A stretch of 11,287 bases of DNA from Bacteroidia bacterium (GTDB taxonomy: Bacteria; Bacteroidota; Bacteroidia; NS11-12g; UBA9320): contig JABDQY010000155.1 of NCBI GenBank assembly GCA_013042025.1, positions 1 to 11,287 of the forward strand, given 5' to 3'. The translations under genes and the position numbers were made by a program. Positions within the stretch are counted from its first letter, which is position 1. Every line of letters starts with the position of its first letter. A model generated the notes under the pieces. That model searched no databases. It had not been told where the DNA came from and was given only the letters and a program-made list of their open reading frames with translations. Below are positions 1 through 6,520 of this stretch, in pieces.

Positions 1-604
1 CAATAGCTTTTATCTGATATTGGACATTCCCTTTGTTGTATTCTAAGTATAGAATCATATCATAGATCAAGAAACCAAGTACAATTCCAATAATAGCGTA
101 AATCCATAAGTAAACTGATATTAAGACCAATGATGAGACCAAACCAGCCATAAAACTCATTTTAGCGGTAATATAATCACCGAATTGATCAATGGCTTTC
201 CAAATTGAATTTCCATAAATTAGCCATAAAACCAAAAGCTTTTGAATTGCAGATTCTACCAATGTAACCACACCCAATAGCATTGTGCTCCACATGTTTA
301 TTCGCAGTTTGCTATAAATAGCACCTGCCATGATTGCTTGAAATGTCACCGCTAAATATGCTGTTGGTGGAGAGTGTGGACTCACAGCCAACTTTATTAT
401 CATCACAATCAAGAGTGATCTTATTATCGTTTCCCAACGATTATCTGAGAAGTAGGCAATAAGCGTAACCAACAAAATTGCAAATCCTCCTACAAACAAT
501 CCAGTAAAGGGAGATTGTAAGGCATGCATTATGCCTCCTAAACCCGCTTCACTAAGAGCCCAAAGGGCTGTTAATCTTGAAATGATTTTAGAGTTCCGTT
601 GCAT
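1..604 (-). CDS. Multi-pass membrane protein of unknown function (3' end cut by window edge)
   Basis: Reading leftwards from the ATG at 604-602, the frame stays open for 201 codons to the window edge, so the C-terminus is missing. An in-frame stop at 632-634 lies just upstream and there is no earlier ATG. The protein is strongly hydrophobic, with about six likely membrane segments near residues 12-29, 33-52, 60-75, 79-97, 104-130 and 150-184. Short polar loops contain SDNRWE (53-58) and SPHSPP (75-80). The N-terminal stretch ALWALSEAGLGG (13-24) and the SPHSPPTAY loop look conserved rather than random, and resemble uncharacterised membrane proteins I associate with Bacteroidota, but I cannot name the family. 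A substrate-binding membrane component of a transporter is possible but unproven. Its start codon sits only 5 nt past the T-tract of the terminator that ends the isc operon, leaving almost no room for its own promoter. Confidence 0.75.
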   Translation of the reverse strand, partial: MQRNSKIISRLTALWALSEAGLGGIMHALQSPFTGLFVGGFAILLVTLIAYFSDNRWETIIRSLLIVMIIKLAVSPHSPPTAYLAVTFQAIMAGAIYSKLRINMWSTMLLGVVTLVESAIQKLLVLWLIYGNSIWKAIDQFGDYITAKMSFMAGLVSSLVLISVYLWIYAIIGIVLGFLIYDMILYLEYNKGNVQYQIKAI

Positions 605-609
605 TGAAG

Positions 610-650
610 TGGTAAAAATAAAAAAAGGAACTCAGTGATGAGTTCCTTTT
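610..650 (-). terminator. Intrinsic terminator of the iscSUA operon
   Basis: A perfect 12-bp inverted repeat occupies 623-634 and 639-650, around a 4-nt loop. Read on the minus strand, the hairpin is followed directly by a T-rich run (TTTTTTTATTTTT, including the end of the stem). It starts 26 nt past the iscA stop codon, which is the expected place for a Rho-independent terminator. Read on the plus strand, the loop is GTGA (a GNRA-type tetraloop), but no plus-strand gene ends here. Confidence 0.88.
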
Positions 651-675
651 CAAAAATTTATTTTAACAATTTGCT

Positions 676-1002
676 TTAAACTGAAAAACTTTCACCACAT
701 CCACAGGTTCTATTGGCATTTGGATTATTGAATTGAAATCCTTTACCGTTCAGTCCATCACTGAAGTCTAATTCTGTTCCACATAAGTAAAGAAAGCTTT
801 TCATATCGCATACAACCTTTTTGCCGTTGCTCTCAAAAACTTGATCCCCTTCTTGATCTTCGTTATCAAAATCCATTTTATAACTTAAACCAGAGCATCC
901 TCCCCCTACAACAGAAACACGAATAAAGTAATCTCCACCAAGATTTTCTTGGCTCATTAAATTATCCACTTGTAATGCTGCTCTTTCAGATACTGTTATC
1001 AT
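676..1002 (-). CDS. iscA: Iron-sulfur cluster assembly protein of the HesB/IscA family
   Basis: A-type carrier and assembly protein for Fe-S clusters, acting in the cytoplasm and thought to receive iron or clusters and pass them to target proteins, especially [4Fe-4S] enzymes. At 108 residues it has the normal length for the family. The three diagnostic cysteines are present: Cys36 in GGGCSGLSY, and Cys100 and Cys102 in the C-terminal CGCGESF motif. Two further cysteines at 65 and 74 are not family ligands. The gene is the last of iscS-iscU-iscA, 15 nt after the iscU stop codon, and is followed by a strong terminator, so cotranscription with iscU is very likely. The family includes IscA, SufA and ErpA, which are hard to separate by sequence; the name iscA rests on the operon context. 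Confidence 0.93.
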   Translation of the reverse strand: MITVSERAALQVDNLMSQENLGGDYFIRVSVVGGGCSGLSYKMDFDNEDQEGDQVFESNGKKVVCDMKSFLYLCGTELDFSDGLNGKGFQFNNPNANRTCGCGESFSV

Positions 1003-1017
1003 AATTCTAGTGTTTAA

Positions 1018-1434
1018 TTAGTAATGTTTCTTCGTGTCCTCAATAGGCTCTAAACCTTGCTTTACACGGTAGTCATTTATTGCAGTTTTAATTGCATCCT
1101 CTGCCAATACCGAACAGTGAATCTTTACCGGAGGCAAAGCCAATTCTTCAACAATGTCCATGTTATCTATTTCCATTGCTTCATTTACTGATTTGCCTTT
1201 CAACCATTCAGTTGCTAAAGAAGATGACGCAATAGCTGATCCACAACCAAATGTTTTAAACTTGGCATCTTTAATAATGCCAGTAGTATCATCAACTTCA
1301 ATCTGCAAACGCATAACGTCTCCGCATTCTGGAGCTCCAACTAGTCCAGTTCCTACAGCTTTTGAATCCTTATCTAAGGTACCAATGTTTCTAGGATTTT
1401 GGTAGTGATCTATTACTTTTTCTGAATATGCCAT
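1018..1434 (-). CDS. iscU: Fe-S cluster scaffold protein IscU
   Basis: Scaffold on which [2Fe-2S] clusters are built from sulfur delivered by IscS, before transfer to carriers such as IscA. The 138-residue protein has all three cluster-ligand cysteines: Cys37 (PECGDVM), Cys64 (GCGSAIASSS) and Cys107 (KIHCSVLAEDA). The conserved Asp39 next to the first cysteine is also present. The LPPVK motif at 100-104 is the site recognised in IscU by the HscA chaperone, yet no hscA or hscB gene lies in the window. The gene starts 30 nt after iscS and 15 nt before iscA on the same strand. The full-length N-terminus and the LPPVK motif favour IscU over SufU, which has an insertion and lacks this motif. Confidence 0.96.
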   Translation of the reverse strand: MAYSEKVIDHYQNPRNIGTLDKDSKAVGTGLVGAPECGDVMRLQIEVDDTTGIIKDAKFKTFGCGSAIASSSLATEWLKGKSVNEAMEIDNMDIVEELALPPVKIHCSVLAEDAIKTAINDYRVKQGLEPIEDTKKHY

Positions 1435-1464
1435 GTTTTTATAATTTCTTAATTTCTATTTTAT

Positions 1465-2679
1465 TTAATGCTCTGCCCACTCTATTGACTTCAAATCAAT
1501 TCCATCCTTGAACATTTCCCACAATGGGCTCATATCTCTTAATTTATTTACTGCTTTCTTCACATGATCAATAGCAAAATCAACCTCTTCATCCGTAGTA
1601 AATCTTCCTAAACCAAAACGCAATGAAGAATGTGCTAATTCATCATCTAATCCCAATGATTTTAGCACGTAACTTGGTTCCAAGCTTGCACTTGTGCATG
1701 CACTTCCACTGCTTACAGCAATATCCTTAGTTCCCATCATTAGTCCTTCTCCTTCAACAAACTTGAAAGATATATTCGATACATGCGGGAGTCTATGTTC
1801 AACGCTTCCATTTACATATGCTTCTTCCATGGTTAATAGTTCTTTTTCCAATCGATCTCGCATTTTGCTTAATCGTGCTGCTTCTTCAGCCATTTCATTC
1901 TGACTTATTTCACATGCTTTTCCAAATCCTACTATACCTGGTACATTTAACGTACCACTTCTCATTCCTCTTTCATGACCACCGCCATCCATTTGGCTGG
2001 TAACCTTTACTCTCGGATTCTTTCTTCGCACATACAATGCTCCAACACCCTTAGGGCCATACATTTTATGAGCAGAAAAACTCATTAAATCAATTCCATC
2101 AGCAATTACATCTACTGGTATTTTCCCTACTGCTTGAGTAGCATCTGAATGAAACAAAACACCATGCTTTTTCGCAATAGCAGAAATCCCTTTCATATCC
2201 TGAAGCACTCCAATTTCATTGTTACCGTGCATGATAGAAATTAGAATGGTTTTGTCGGTTATTGCATTTTCAATATCTTGTAAAGAAATGATTCCATTCT
2301 CAGCAGGTGATAAATACGTCACTTCTGCACCCATCTTCTCCGCTTTTTTACAAGCATCTAAAATTGCTTTATGCTCAGTAGTTGCCGTAATAATATGATT
2401 CCCCTTTGAAGCATACATTTCGAATACTCCCTTTATTGCCAAATTATCAGATTCAGTAGCTCCACTTGTAAAGATGATTTCTTTACTTGATGTATTAATT
2501 AACCGTGCTACCTGCTCTCTTGCATAATCTACAGCTTCTTCTGCAGTCCAACCAAAACTATGGTTTCTGCTCGCCGCATTACCGAATCTTTCATTAAAAT
2601 AAGGTAACATCGCTTCCAAAACTCTGGGATCCATTGGAGTTGTTGCGTTGTTATCCAAGTATATAGGGAAATTTAACAT
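1465..2679 (-). CDS. iscS: Cysteine desulfurase IscS (group I)
   Basis: Pyridoxal-phosphate enzyme that converts cysteine to alanine and hands the sulfur, as a persulfide, to IscU and other acceptors. It has 404 residues, like E. coli IscS. Visible landmarks are the N-terminal YLDNNATTPMDPRV stretch, His103 in ATTEHKA, the PLP-binding Lys205 in SAHKMYGPKG, and the persulfide-forming Cys328 in SSGSACTSASLEPSYVL. The segment DELAHSSLRFGLGRFTT and the C-terminal tail ending SIEWAEH match the group I enzymes that dock IscU. It is the first gene of iscS-iscU-iscA. A TAnnTTTG promoter element lies about 32 nt upstream of the ATG. No iscR is found upstream; the preceding gene is cphA, about 200 nt away. 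Confidence 0.97.
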   Translation of the reverse strand: MLNFPIYLDNNATTPMDPRVLEAMLPYFNERFGNAASRNHSFGWTAEEAVDYAREQVARLINTSSKEIIFTSGATESDNLAIKGVFEMYASKGNHIITATTEHKAILDACKKAEKMGAEVTYLSPAENGIISLQDIENAITDKTILISIMHGNNEIGVLQDMKGISAIAKKHGVLFHSDATQAVGKIPVDVIADGIDLMSFSAHKMYGPKGVGALYVRRKNPRVKVTSQMDGGGHERGMRSGTLNVPGIVGFGKACEISQNEMAEEAARLSKMRDRLEKELLTMEEAYVNGSVEHRLPHVSNISFKFVEGEGLMMGTKDIAVSSGSACTSASLEPSYVLKSLGLDDELAHSSLRFGLGRFTTDEEVDFAIDHVKKAVNKLRDMSPLWEMFKDGIDLKSIEWAEH

Positions 2680-2710
2680 CTACTATTTTTATTTAGATTA
2701 ATTCTAACTG

Positions 2711-2718
2711 CAAATATA
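2711..2718 (-). promoter_or_regulatory. iscS: Probable -7 element of the isc promoter (TATATTTG)
   Basis: On the minus strand the sequence TATATTTG matches the Bacteroidota -7 consensus TAnnTTTG exactly and lies 32 nt upstream of the iscS ATG, giving a predicted leader of about 25 nt. I see no TTG at the usual 17-23 nt upstream, so the -33 element is poor or missing. A near-palindrome (2723-2734, CTCTATTTAGAA on the plus strand) occupies the spacer instead. Confidence 0.6.
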
Positions 2719-2819
2719 ACACCTCTATTTAGAATTGGTTTGAATAACCTATCGATTTTTTTGATACGCTTATATAGAGATTGCAATAAGACCTCAATAA
2801 CCGTTAAAAATGGTAGAAT

Positions 2820-2844
2820 AAAAGCCCACTTACATGTGAGTTTT
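2820..2844 (-). terminator. Possible weak terminator downstream of cphA
   Basis: Read on the minus strand, an imperfect hairpin (AAAACTCAC, loop of 6 nt, then GTGGGCTTTT) is followed by TTTTATTCT. The stem has a U-G wobble and one A-C mismatch, so it is modest. It lies about 37 nt past the cphA stop codon, in the 201-nt gap before iscS. If it works, cphA and isc are separate transcripts, as the isc promoter element downstream of it also suggests. Confidence 0.4.
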
Positions 2845-2880
2845 ACAAGCAAATGGAATTATGCGATAGCTTCCGATTTC

Positions 2881-5502
2881 TTAATATAACCTTTTAGCCT
2901 CTTCTTCTTTTAGCTTTTTAACGAGCTCCAAAGCATCAGGAACAACATCACTGCATAGCACAATTAACGAATCCTTTTCAGCTGTTTTAACGGCATGAAG
3001 AATAGCATCTTTCTCTGAAGGGATAATAGTTGTCTTAATCTTAGGATCTTTCATTTTGATTCCATCATCCAACATGGTAATTAGTTCTTCTTCAGTCTTA
3101 CCGCGGAGTCTTTTATCTTGACGGATAATTATTTCATCAAACATCTCTGCTGCAATACTTCCCATTTCATTGTTGTCTTCAACCCTTCGATCTCCAATTC
3201 CTGCTATAATTCCTACCTTTTTACTTGCATCTAAATTATCGGTAAATTGTTTCAATGCTCTCATTCCTGCAGGATTATGAGCATAATCTAACAATATTGA
3301 AAAATCGTGGAACTCAAATAAGTTTAATCGTCCAGGAGTTTGAGAAGCAGATGGAATAAATGATTCCAATCCCGTTTTAATGTCGTTTAGTGTAAACCCT
3401 TTCACATATGCAGCTAAAGCGGCTGGCAATACATTTTGAATCATGAATTTTGCTCTTCCACCATAGGTTAAAGGAACATTTACGGCTTTAATAATTCTCA
3501 TTTTCCATTCACCTCTGCAAATAGTAATGTATCCATTTTCATATATTGCTGAGAGTCCATCTAACTTTTGCATTGCCTTTATATGTGGACTATTCTCATC
3601 CATTGAAAACAATGCAACATTGCAATCCAAACTCTTACGCATTCCATAAACCAAGTCATCGTCTGCATTTAAAATGGCATAACCATCTGGGAATACTGTT
3701 TCTGGAATAACACCTTTAACTTTTGCCAACTGTTCAACAGTATGAATACCTTTCAACCCAAGATGATCTGCAGCAACATTCGTTACAATCCCAACGTCGC
3801 ATTTCTTAAATCCTAAACCTGCTCTTAACAATCCTCCACGTGCCGACTCTAATACAGCAAAATCCACTGTTGGATCTCTCAATACAAATTCTGCACTTGC
3901 AGGACCAGTGCAATCTCCTGTAACCAGCAACTGATTTTGAATGTAAACTCCATCGCTTGTGGTGTATCCTACTTTATACCCCTTCATTTTAGCGAGGTGA
4001 GCTATTAAACGCGTAGTTGTAGTTTTTCCATTCGTACCAGACACTGCAATTATTGGAATACGAGATGTAGTTCCCGGAGGAAATAATTTATCAATTACAT
4101 GAGCTGCTACATTTCTTGGCAGTCCACTTGAAGGAGCAAGGTGCATTCTAAATCCAGGACCGGCATTTACTTCTAAAACTGCTCCACCTGTCTTTTTCAA
4201 AGGAACACTAATATCTGAAGTCATTATGTCCACTCCACAGATATCCAAATCGATAATTCTAGAAATACGTTCAACCATTGCCACATTTGCTGGGTGAACC
4301 ATATCTGTAACATCTTCGGAGGTTCCTCCTGTACTCAAATTAGCAGTATCTTTAAGCACCAGCATTTCGTCTTTCGCTATTACCGTATCTAAGGTATATC
4401 CCTTTGCTTCAATTAGCGTCATGGTTAACTCGTTAAGCGTAATCATGGTTAAAACTTCTTCATGTCCATACCCCCTTCTTGGATCACTATTAACCTCATC
4501 TACCAATTCTTGAATTGTAGATTTACCATCTCCTATCACATGAGCTGGTGTTCGCTTTGCAGCCGCAACCAAGACATGATTAATAACCAACAAACGATAA
4601 TCCTCACCGGTTATAAACTTTTCTATTATAACAGAATTTGAAACTTTTTTAGCTTCTCTGAATGCCACTAGTGCTTCGTCATAATTCTGAATATCAACTG
4701 TAATTCCACGACCGTGATTCCCATCAATTGGTTTGATTACTAATGGGAAACCAACGTATTTACACGAGTCTTCTAAACTACTTTCTCTACGTATAATTTC
4801 ACCTTTTGGTACTGGAACTTCTGCTTGCTCTAACAGATATTTTGTGTCTTCTTTATCTCCAGCTAAATCAACTCCAATATTGCTTGTTTCGCTGGTTACT
4901 GTTGCCTGAATTCTTTTTTGATTGGCACCATAACCCAATTGACAAAGCGAATACTTATTTAATCGCATCCATGGGATGTCTCGTTTAATTGCTTCCTCTA
5001 CTATTGACCCTGTACTAGGTCCTAATCGTTCTGCCTCACGCAGTTCTCTCATAGTTTGAATGTCTTCAGACATATCATACTCTTCTCCTTTGATAAGTGC
5101 TTCGCAAATTCGAACGGAAGCTTTTGCAGTATATCTACCAACCGTTTCTTCCATATACGCGAAAACAACATTGTACACTCCCTCTTCACCATATCCTCTT
5201 GTTCTTCCAAAACCAACATCCATACCTGCCAGAGTTTGAAGTTCGAGTGCTATATGTTCTATAATGTGCCCCATCCAAGTACCTTCTTCAACTCTTTGGA
5301 AAAAACCACCTTCCGTTCCTACAGAACATCTATGAGAATACATACTCGGAAACATGGCAATTAGTCTATCGTAAAACCCATCAATCTTATTTGATGGTAA
5401 TTCTTCCATTTCTTCAAGATCAAGCACCATAACTATTAGTTTATGTCTCCTCACAGACCAATAATTTGGCCCTCTCATTGCATTAATTTCTCGTATTCTC
5501 AT
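2881..5502 (-). CDS. cphA: Cyanophycin synthetase
   Basis: Makes cyanophycin, a poly-aspartate backbone with arginine joined to each side-chain carboxylate, using two ATP-dependent ligations. The 873 residues match cyanobacterial CphA1 in length and layout. The N-terminal domain (about 1-160) starts with the typical RGPNYWSVRRHKLIVM (10-25) and carries an HxxEH motif (His79, Glu82, His83). An ATP-grasp domain (about 165-480), expected to add Asp, shows VIKPIDGNHGRG (255-266), EDYRLLVI (300-307) and LEVNAGPGFRMH (443-454). A Mur-ligase-like domain (about 483-873), expected to add Arg, has the P-loop SGTNGKTTTTRL (488-499, Lys493), SARGGLLRAG (553-562) and DYAHNP (739-744). No key element looks broken. 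It is transcribed divergently from cyanophycinase, 145 nt apart. The domain fusion excludes an ordinary MurC-F ligase. Confidence 0.96.
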   Translation of the reverse strand: MRIREINAMRGPNYWSVRRHKLIVMVLDLEEMEELPSNKIDGFYDRLIAMFPSMYSHRCSVGTEGGFFQRVEEGTWMGHIIEHIALELQTLAGMDVGFGRTRGYGEEGVYNVVFAYMEETVGRYTAKASVRICEALIKGEEYDMSEDIQTMRELREAERLGPSTGSIVEEAIKRDIPWMRLNKYSLCQLGYGANQKRIQATVTSETSNIGVDLAGDKEDTKYLLEQAEVPVPKGEIIRRESSLEDSCKYVGFPLVIKPIDGNHGRGITVDIQNYDEALVAFREAKKVSNSVIIEKFITGEDYRLLVINHVLVAAAKRTPAHVIGDGKSTIQELVDEVNSDPRRGYGHEEVLTMITLNELTMTLIEAKGYTLDTVIAKDEMLVLKDTANLSTGGTSEDVTDMVHPANVAMVERISRIIDLDICGVDIMTSDISVPLKKTGGAVLEVNAGPGFRMHLAPSSGLPRNVAAHVIDKLFPPGTTSRIPIIAVSGTNGKTTTTRLIAHLAKMKGYKVGYTTSDGVYIQNQLLVTGDCTGPASAEFVLRDPTVDFAVLESARGGLLRAGLGFKKCDVGIVTNVAADHLGLKGIHTVEQLAKVKGVIPETVFPDGYAILNADDDLVYGMRKSLDCNVALFSMDENSPHIKAMQKLDGLSAIYENGYITICRGEWKMRIIKAVNVPLTYGGRAKFMIQNVLPAALAAYVKGFTLNDIKTGLESFIPSASQTPGRLNLFEFHDFSILLDYAHNPAGMRALKQFTDNLDASKKVGIIAGIGDRRVEDNNEMGSIAAEMFDEIIIRQDKRLRGKTEEELITMLDDGIKMKDPKIKTTIIPSEKDAILHAVKTAEKDSLIVLCSDVVPDALELVKKLKEEEAKRLY

Positions 5503-5599
5503 TTAATTTTTTTGGGTATTTCAGTTTCTCAAAATCGGTTATTTACAACTGGTGTATAAACATACTCGTTTTTGTTTTTTTTAAAATATAGGTTGCCCA

Positions 5600-5607
5600 T
5601 ACTTTTG
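5600..5607 (+). promoter_or_regulatory. cphB: Candidate -7 element for cyanophycinase (TACTTTTG)
   Basis: TACTTTTG matches the Bacteroidota TAnnTTTG consensus and lies 40 nt before the cphB ATG, predicting a leader of about 35 nt. The nearest upstream TTTG (5571-5574) is 25 nt away, slightly more than the usual spacing. In the same 145-nt divergent region I found no convincing TAnnTTTG for the oppositely oriented cphA; the closest, TATGTTTA on the minus strand around 5557-5564, is one base off and lacks a TTG upstream. Confidence 0.45.
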
Positions 5608-5647
5608 CTATATCAATAATACATCAAATATTTGTTAATTTACTAGT

Positions 5648-6517
5648 ATGACTAAAAATGCAAAAGGAACTCTAATACCTATTGGTGGAAACGAGGATAA
5701 AGGGGAGGGGAAAAATGAAAGCAACACGTTAGAGTTTATCCAAGAGGGCATTTTAGCTCAAATAGTTAACGAATCTGGTGGACCAAACGGGCTATTTGTT
5801 ATCATACCTACTGCTAGTTCTATTCCAGTTGAAGTAGGTCAGAATTATATTGATGCTTTCAATAAACTTGGTTGTGAGAATGTTGTTGTAATGGATATTA
5901 GAAAGAAGGAGCATTCTGAAAAAATCGAGTATTTAGAATTAGCACGAAGTGCAAATTGCATCATGTTTTCCGGAGGTGATCAGTCTAAAATTACACAAAA
6001 AATTGGAGGTACTACGCTGCATTCAATTCTTATGAATCGCTATCAGAATGAACCTGGTTTTGTCCTCGCTGGTACCAGTGCAGGAGCTATGGCGATGTCT
6101 AGAGAAATGATAGCAGGAGGAAATCCTGCTGATTCGTTTACCAAAGGTGCTGTAAAGATGTCAAAAGGCCTAGGTCTTACTCCAGGTATAATGTTTGATA
6201 CCCACTTCATTCAACGAGGAAGATTTGGTAGGATAACACAAGCCGTTGCTAAACATCCTCATATTCTAGGAATTGGACTAGCAGAAAACACTGGGGTTAT
6301 AATTAAAGATCGTCATATTCTTAGGGTTATTGGAACAGGAATGGTAATTGTGTTTGATGGCAGCGATTTGCATCATAACACCGAAGCTATCCTTCCTATT
6401 GGAACACCAATGACAATCACCAATTTAAAAGTGCAAGTATTGGCTAACTCCGACACTTATGATCTTCGAACAAAGGAAGTTCATGTTTTACCAATTGATG
6501 CTCCTTTTGATTATTAA
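5648..6517 (+). CDS. cphB: Cyanophycinase (S51 family serine peptidase)
   Basis: Exopeptidase that degrades cyanophycin to beta-aspartyl-arginine dipeptides. The 289-residue protein has the glutamine-amidotransferase-like fold signatures of peptidase family S51: LIPIGGNEDKG near the N-terminus, FSGGDQ (107-112), and the nucleophile elbow GTSAGAMAMS with Ser144. The DTHFIQRGRFGR stretch (184-195) supplies His186 and three arginines (190, 192, 195) that correspond to the catalytic and substrate-binding residues I recall for cyanobacterial CphB. Thr185 stands where I recall a glutamine. There is no signal peptide, so it acts in the cytoplasm on internally stored polymer. It diverges from cphA and converges on the isoaspartyl peptidase gene, with only 3 nt between stop codons. 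Peptidase E is smaller and lacks the arginine-rich segment, so it is a poor alternative. Confidence 0.95.
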   Translation: MTKNAKGTLIPIGGNEDKGEGKNESNTLEFIQEGILAQIVNESGGPNGLFVIIPTASSIPVEVGQNYIDAFNKLGCENVVVMDIRKKEHSEKIEYLELARSANCIMFSGGDQSKITQKIGGTTLHSILMNRYQNEPGFVLAGTSAGAMAMSREMIAGGNPADSFTKGAVKMSKGLGLTPGIMFDTHFIQRGRFGRITQAVAKHPHILGIGLAENTGVIIKDRHILRVIGTGMVIVFDGSDLHHNTEAILPIGTPMTITNLKVQVLANSDTYDLRTKEVHVLPIDAPFDY

Positions 6518-6520
6518 TTG

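Noticed and set aside
2680..2880. Small gene or RNA in the gap between iscS and cphA
   Set aside because: I see no frame with coding character and no structured RNA; the gap is adequately explained by a weak cphA terminator and the isc promoter.
4806..5364. Open frames on the plus strand inside cphA
   Set aside because: They are antisense to well-conserved CphA sequence, show no recognisable protein features, and are explained by codon bias of the real gene. The same applies to open frames opposite iscS, iscU, the AI-2E gene, the glycosylase and pth.
2881..5502. cphA as a misnamed MurE-like or other single Mur ligase
   Set aside because: The N-terminal CphA domain, the ATP-grasp module and the full 873-residue length together are specific to cyanophycin synthetase.
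5554..5565. GTAT-AAAC-ATAC inverted repeat as a named operator
   Set aside because: The arms are only 4 bp and match no regulator site I know, including the ArgR box; kept only as part of the intergenic-region finding.
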